Shown here piece by piece: positions 60,125 to 64,000 of a stretch of 64,000 bases of DNA (positions are counted from its first letter, which is position 1; the number at the start of each line of letters is the position of its first letter). Both the position numbers and the translations under genes were made by a program. Location of the stretch: positions 586,501-650,500 of the forward strand of contig NZ_JABWRF020000003.1 in assembly GCF_014268805.2 (NCBI RefSeq), written 5' to 3'. Source of the DNA: Pseudomonas farsensis (GTDB lineage: Bacteria; Pseudomonadota; Gammaproteobacteria; Pseudomonadales; Pseudomonadaceae). Under the pieces are notes generated by a model that searched no databases, was not told the DNA's origin, and saw only the letters and a list, made by a program, of their open reading frames with translations.

Positions 60125-61690
60125 ATGCGCATGAATTTGCCCGTCACTGAACGCGAAAGAACATTTCCAAACGATCAGCGGCTGATTTCAACCACTGACC
60201 TGAACAGCCATATCACTTATTGCAACGACGCGTTCGCGGCTATCAGCGGTTTCACCTACGACGAGCTGGTGGGCCAGCCGCACAATCTGGTGCGTCACCC
60301 CGACATGCCGCCGTCGGTGTTCGGCCATATGTGGGACACCATCAAGCAGGGCAAACCGTGGATGGGTGTGGTCAAGAACCGCTCCAAAAATGGCGATTTC
60401 TACTGGGTCAGTGCCTATGTGACGGCGGTGTACGAAAACGGCCGCATCAGTGGCTACGAGTCGGTACGCTCGGTGCCTACGCGTGAGCAGATCCGCCGCG
60501 CCGAGGCGCTGTATGCGCGGCTGCGCGCCGGGCGCTCGCCAGTGTCGCTGACCGCGCGCCTGGGCCACGCCCTTGCGGGTGGCTGGCCGCTGATCGGTGC
60601 CGGTGTGCTGTCGGCTGCTGCCCTGGTCTGGTTGCCGCAATACGCGGCCCTGGGCGTTCTGGCTGCGAGCCTGCTGGCGGCCTGGTACCTGAGCGAGCTG
60701 CGTCACGACACGCACATTCGACGAACCCTCGCAGAGCACCCCAAGGCGTTCACCAGCCCGCTGGTGGCGCTGACCTACAGTGACAGCCCAGGGCTGCGCG
60801 GGCAGCTCGACCTCGCCATCCACAGCGAAGAAGCGCGGCTGCAAACCGCACTGACCCGGTTGGTGGACGCAGGCGTGGGGGTCAAGTCGCGGGCCGCGCA
60901 ATCGGCTGAACTGTCTGATTCGCAGGCCCAGATGCTCGACCGCCAGCGCAGCGAGACCGACCAGTCGGCCACTGCCATTGCAGAAATGGCGGCGACCATC
61001 CAGGAAGTGACGCAAAACGTGCAGAGCACTGCCCATGCCGCAGGCGATGCCGACCAGTTGGCCCAGCAGGGCAGCGATCTGGCCCAGCAGAGCCTGCGGG
61101 CGATGGGCAGCATGCGTGAGGCGGTGAGTGACATTGGCCAGGCGGTCAATGCCTTGGCTGAGCAGACCCAGTCGATTGGTAGCGTGGTGGATGTGATCAC
61201 CTCGATTGCCGAACAGACCAACCTGCTGGCGCTCAACGCCGCCATCGAAGCCGCACGTGCCGGCGAGCAGGGCAGGGGCTTTGCGGTGGTGGCCGACGAA
61301 GTCCGCTCGCTGGCCCAGCGCACTCGTTCTTCGACCGATGAGATTCACACCATCATCGCCACCCTGCGCTCAGGTGCCGACCGCGCGGTGGCCAGCGCCA
61401 GCCGTGGCCAGCAGATCTCCCAGGACAGCGCGCACAGTGTCGAGGCAGTGCAGTCGGCGTTGGCGGGCATCGTCCAGGCGGTCAGCCGCATCACTGGCAT
61501 GAGCCAGCAGATGGCCACGGCCTCCGAGCAGCAAAGCCACGTTGCCGAGGACATCAACCAGCAGATCGTGCGCATTGCCCATCTGTGTGATGAGAGTGCA
61601 GGCCAGGCCAAGCAAGGCGCCGAAATCAGCCAGGACCTGGAACGCATGGCCGATTACCTGCACAGCCTGGCGGAGCGCTTCAACCGCTAG
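60125..61690 (+). CDS. aer: Aer-like PAS chemoreceptor (energy taxis)
   Basis: 521 residues. The PAS domain (10-120) has the Aer flavin-site signature (ITYCNDAFAAISGFTYDELV, then GQPHNLVRHPDMPPSVFGHM and NGDFYWVSAYVTAVYENGRI). Two adjacent hydrophobic segments (about 150-190) form the membrane anchor without a periplasmic domain. The signalling domain tip is EQTNLLALNAAIEAARAGEQ. It senses redox or energy status and steers swimming. P. putida has several such paralogues; which one this is cannot be told from sequence alone, though the gbu neighbourhood is suggestive. Confidence 0.88.
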   Translation: MRMNLPVTERERTFPNDQRLISTTDLNSHITYCNDAFAAISGFTYDELVGQPHNLVRHPDMPPSVFGHMWDTIKQGKPWMGVVKNRSKNGDFYWVSAYVTAVYENGRISGYESVRSVPTREQIRRAEALYARLRAGRSPVSLTARLGHALAGGWPLIGAGVLSAAALVWLPQYAALGVLAASLLAAWYLSELRHDTHIRRTLAEHPKAFTSPLVALTYSDSPGLRGQLDLAIHSEEARLQTALTRLVDAGVGVKSRAAQSAELSDSQAQMLDRQRSETDQSATAIAEMAATIQEVTQNVQSTAHAAGDADQLAQQGSDLAQQSLRAMGSMREAVSDIGQAVNALAEQTQSIGSVVDVITSIAEQTNLLALNAAIEAARAGEQGRGFAVVADEVRSLAQRTRSSTDEIHTIIATLRSGADRAVASASRGQQISQDSAHSVEAVQSALAGIVQAVSRITGMSQQMATASEQQSHVAEDINQQIVRIAHLCDESAGQAKQGAEISQDLERMADYLHSLAERFNR

Positions 61691-61709
61691 CGGCGGTATA
61701 GATGGACAG

Positions 61710-61870
61710 TTGTGGCGAGCGGGCTTGTCCCGCGTTGGGCTGCGCAGCAGCCCTGAGGGTTACCCTTGGGTTTTCAGGGGCTGCTGCGCAGCCCAACGCG
61801 GGGCAAGCCCGCTCGCCACAAGGAGATATGTCTGACGAGAACAGGCTTGTACAAACCAAGGAATCTCCAC
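61710..61870 (-). repeat. Composite repeat R1, copy 4 (one end lost)
   Basis: The long palindrome is present (61710-61821; TTGTGGCGAGCGGGCTTGTC... to the mirror), followed by AGGAGATATGTCTGACGAGA and ACAGGCTTGTACAAACC, GAATCTCCAC. The GGTTGAGCACGGC end is absent; the copy starts at TAGATGGACAG, right after the aer stop. Confidence 0.85.
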
Positions 61871-61945
61871 GGCGGCTACCGGGCCAGTAAACTCGGGCCC
61901 GGCTCCGCGGCCTGTGGCAAAATCCCTCCGCCAACGGAGGACCCC

Positions 61946-62551
61946 ATGCCCAGACCTCGCTGCGAACGCTGCCAGCGCCCGCTCGCCCACTGCCTTTGCC
62001 CGCTGATCCCAGACCTTGCCAGCCGCACCCGAGTGGTCCTGCTGCAGCACCCCAGCGAAACGTCCCACGCTCTGAATACCGCGCGCCTGGCGGCCCTTGG
62101 CCTGGCCAACGCACAGTTGCAGGTGGGGGAAGTGTTCGATGATCTGCAGGCATTGCTGGCGACGCCTGGTTACCGGCCGGTGGTGCTGTTCCCCGGTGAC
62201 GATGCGCAGGTATTGCAGCCCTACAACGCCAGCCCGGACCCGCTACCCCTGCTGCTTATCGTGCCTGACGGCACCTGGCGCAAGGCGCGCAAGCTGTTGT
62301 ACCTGAACCCGTTGCTGGCGGCACTGCCAAGGGTGACGCTTGGCGAGGTGCCACCGTCGCGTTATCGCTTGCGCAAGGCTCCGCAGCCGGGCGCAATGTC
62401 GACTATAGAGGCAGTGGTGCAGGCGCTCAATGTGCTGGAGGCCCCGCACAGCTTCGATGAGTTATTGCGCCCGTTCGAGGCGTTGATTGACGGGCAGATC
62501 GATGCCATGGGCGGACAGACGTATGCACGCAACCATGGGGGCGGGGTTTGA
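61946..62551 (+). CDS. DTW-domain protein, tRNA acp3U transferase family
   Basis: 201 residues from ATG 61946 (ACGGAGGACCCC upstream). The N-terminal zinc-like cluster is CERCQRPLAHCLCPL. The conserved D-x-T-W motif appears as VPDGTWRKARK, followed by YRLRKAP. DTW proteins (TapT/TuaA) transfer the 3-amino-3-carboxypropyl group to uridine 47 of tRNA. The specific orthology to TapT is inferred from length and motif. Confidence 0.82.
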   Translation: MPRPRCERCQRPLAHCLCPLIPDLASRTRVVLLQHPSETSHALNTARLAALGLANAQLQVGEVFDDLQALLATPGYRPVVLFPGDDAQVLQPYNASPDPLPLLLIVPDGTWRKARKLLYLNPLLAALPRVTLGEVPPSRYRLRKAPQPGAMSTIEAVVQALNVLEAPHSFDELLRPFEALIDGQIDAMGGQTYARNHGGGV

Positions 62552-62729
62552 CACCACACTTGTGACCTTCGAGGGTACAAAAGAGAAAATTCCTACACTC
62601 TCATCGGAAGCGTCGCCCTAGCTCCCATTTTTTATCGCTGTACCATGGCGCCCTCTACATGCTAATGGCAGGTAATTAAGTTGCCTGGATCTCCAAAGCT
62701 GTTTAATTAACGCTTAGCCATACTCATGC

Positions 62730-62747
62730 AACTTACTCGAGTAAGTT
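62730..62747. promoter_or_regulatory. 18-bp palindrome before the polysaccharide cluster
   Basis: AACTTACTCGAGTAAGTT, a perfect palindrome, lies about 80 bases before the glycosyltransferase start in an AT-rich 259-base gap. It is not part of any repeat family seen in the window. Operator or recombination site; role unknown. Confidence 0.5.
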
Positions 62748-62810
62748 TGCTTGTGCCTGTAGTTCACATTGATTTTTCTGGGTGCTGTCTATCGAGATTG
62801 GGGTGCTGCG

Positions 62811-63803
62811 GTGCATTCTGCGTATTCAGGCGCGCGTTCGTCGGACGTTCTTGTTGGCTGTGAAAGCTCTGTAGCGTTAGAGAATGATCATGTTGCCATT
62901 CTAATGTGTACCTACAATGGTGGTGCCTTCCTGCGGGCGCAGCTGGACTCCATCTCTAGTCAATCCCATGGGGATTGGTCGCTTCATGTTTCTGATGACG
63001 GTTCAACAGATGGTACGCATGAATTACTTCGGTCCTTTCAAAATCTGCAAGGTGCGCACCGGGTTCACCTGTATGCCGGGCCGGGTATTGGCTTTGTAGC
63101 GAACTTCTTGTCTTTGACCTGTCGCGATGGCATTCGCGCGCAATTTTTTGCTTGGTCCGACCAAGATGACGTCTGGCACGAGGACAAATTACAGGTGGCG
63201 TTGAAGTGGTTGCGCCGTGTGCCTGCCGAGCGGCCGGCGCTGTATTGCGGCCGTACCCAGATAGTTTGTGAAGCCGGGGTGCACCGCACGTTTTCACCCA
63301 GGTTCACCTTTGCGCCCCATTTCAGAAATGCGCTGGTACAGAGTATCGCGGGTGGCAACACCATGGTGTTCAACCTTTCCGCCAGAGCCCTCCTCGTCGA
63401 GGCCGGTTGGCACGTGGCGGTGCCCTCCCATGACTGGTGGTGTTATCAGTTGGTCTGTGGTGCAGAGGGGGAGGTTCGCTACGATCCGCGTCCTTGGCTC
63501 ATGTATCGCCAGCATGCCGGCAACATAATAGGTAGTAACACCGGTTTAAATAATCAGTTGAAACGGTGCCGTATGTTGCTGGAGGGGAAGCTGCGCGGGT
63601 GGAATACACAAAACATCTGTGCGCTGGAAAAAATGCAGCATCGGTTTGATGAAAAGCACCGCCGTTCCCTGGCGCTATTCAAAGCTGCGCGTCAACAGCG
63701 GTTACCGTGGCGCCTACTCAATCTGTTACGGGCGCGTCTCTATCGGCAGACACTCATGGGCAATATCGGTTTGTTTGCTGCGGCCTTATTAAAGAAGATT
63801 TGA
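62811..63803 (+). CDS. Family 2 glycosyltransferase
   Basis: 330 residues from GTG 62811 (GGGGTG upstream); TTG 62769 is further upstream and less likely, so the start is uncertain. GT-A fold: VAILMCTYNGGAFLRAQLDS, DDGSTDGTHE, and the DxD-like DQDDVWHEDK. RhaT/WbbL-type family 2 transferases of this length build O-antigen or exopolysaccharide chains. GC is lower than in the preceding genes. It leads directly, with a four-base gap, into rmlB. Confidence 0.8.
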   Translation: MHSAYSGARSSDVLVGCESSVALENDHVAILMCTYNGGAFLRAQLDSISSQSHGDWSLHVSDDGSTDGTHELLRSFQNLQGAHRVHLYAGPGIGFVANFLSLTCRDGIRAQFFAWSDQDDVWHEDKLQVALKWLRRVPAERPALYCGRTQIVCEAGVHRTFSPRFTFAPHFRNALVQSIAGGNTMVFNLSARALLVEAGWHVAVPSHDWWCYQLVCGAEGEVRYDPRPWLMYRQHAGNIIGSNTGLNNQLKRCRMLLEGKLRGWNTQNICALEKMQHRFDEKHRRSLALFKAARQQRLPWRLLNLLRARLYRQTLMGNIGLFAAALLKKI

Positions 63804-63807
63804 ACGG

Positions 63808-64000
63808 ATGACTATTTTAGTAACCGGCGGTGCAGGGTTTATCGGTGCCAACTTTGTACTCGACTGGCTGGCCTGCTCGGAAGAGACCGTCATCAATCTC
63901 GACAAGTTGACCTACGCCGGCAACCTGCAAAGTCTCGCTTCGCTGCGCCCAGGTGCGCAGCATATCTTTGTCCAGGGCGATATCGGCGATGCCGGGCTGG
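63808..64000 (+). CDS. rmlB: dTDP-glucose 4,6-dehydratase, 5' part only
   Basis: 64 residues are visible before the window ends: MTILVTGGAGFIGANFVLDW then LACSEETVINLDKLTYAGNL. The Rossmann motif GGAGFIG is followed by LDKLTYAGN, which is the diagnostic sequence of RmlB. It makes dTDP-4-keto-6-deoxyglucose for rhamnose synthesis. The start ATG 63808 is four bases after the transferase stop, so they are co-transcribed; the other rml genes should follow beyond the window. Confidence 0.9.
   Translation, partial: MTILVTGGAGFIGANFVLDWLACSEETVINLDKLTYAGNLQSLASLRPGAQHIFVQGDIGDAGL

Noticed and set aside
60125..61690. Naming the Aer-like receptor BdlA
   Set aside because: BdlA has two PAS domains and no membrane anchor; this protein has one PAS domain and a hydrophobic pair, which fits Aer.

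Overview
The window is GC-rich chromosomal DNA from a Pseudomonas, most likely of the P. putida group. The support is gene content (aceK, the fadD1/fadD2 pair with hrpA and a FabH-like shunt synthase, gbuA/gbuR, an Aer-like receptor, DUF2790 and CsbD proteins) and one copy of a REP sequence resembling the P. putida 35-bp REP. Names and neighbour comparisons are made from memory; nothing was searched. I see no rRNA, tRNA, CRISPR array, IS element or intact prophage.

Layout. 1-480 is the 3' part of a DUF2937 membrane protein. 564-3776 is a lower-GC accessory island with three consecutive orphan RHS-core proteins, each with a different C-terminal tip, a related upstream element and no visible immunity gene. 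3809-9248 returns to core genome: a MoxR ATPase/VWA pair, a DUF748 protein, cysK and an LpxO-type hydroxylase. 9313-19734 holds a DMT exporter, aceK, an EF-hand protein, a DUF6279 lipoprotein, a CvfB-like S1 protein, a secreted beta-helix protein, CsbD, a YihY-deformylase pair, a GNAT enzyme and a DUF2790 protein. 19951-23052 is a MocR regulator divergent from a threonine dehydratase-like enzyme and a LysE exporter.

23109-37172 is a fatty-acid block (MaoC/PhaJ-like hydratase, alpha/beta hydrolase, two acyl-CoA ligases, a FabH-like shunt synthase) enclosing a gamma-glutamylpolyamine pair (PuuB-like oxidase, glutamine synthetase family ligase) and HrpA. 37532-51441 carries a porin, a FemAB/GNAT-like protein, a chemoreceptor, an ABC exporter, a periplasmic cyclophilin with an overlapping hydrolase, a LysR regulator next to azoR, a DMT transporter, an MscS channel and a DEAD-box helicase. 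51553-52687 has small genes, including a truncated addiction-module antidote. 52786-55851 has another DMT transporter and a LysR/MFS divergent pair. 55976-61690 contains a small PA1414-like protein, a sodium:solute symporter, guanidinobutyrase and its LysR regulator, and an Aer-like energy taxis receptor. After a DTW-domain protein at 61946, a lower-GC glycosyltransferase and the start of rmlB (63808 to the edge) begin a surface polysaccharide cluster.

Most gaps are occupied by dispersed palindromic repeats. At least three composite families can be read directly. One has five full copies and one arm-truncated copy of a unit with 30-bp inverted arms around a conserved 42-nt (once 41-nt) spacer. 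These repeats, the RHS trio, the remnant antidote and the palindrome before the polysaccharide cluster are the least explained parts of the window.
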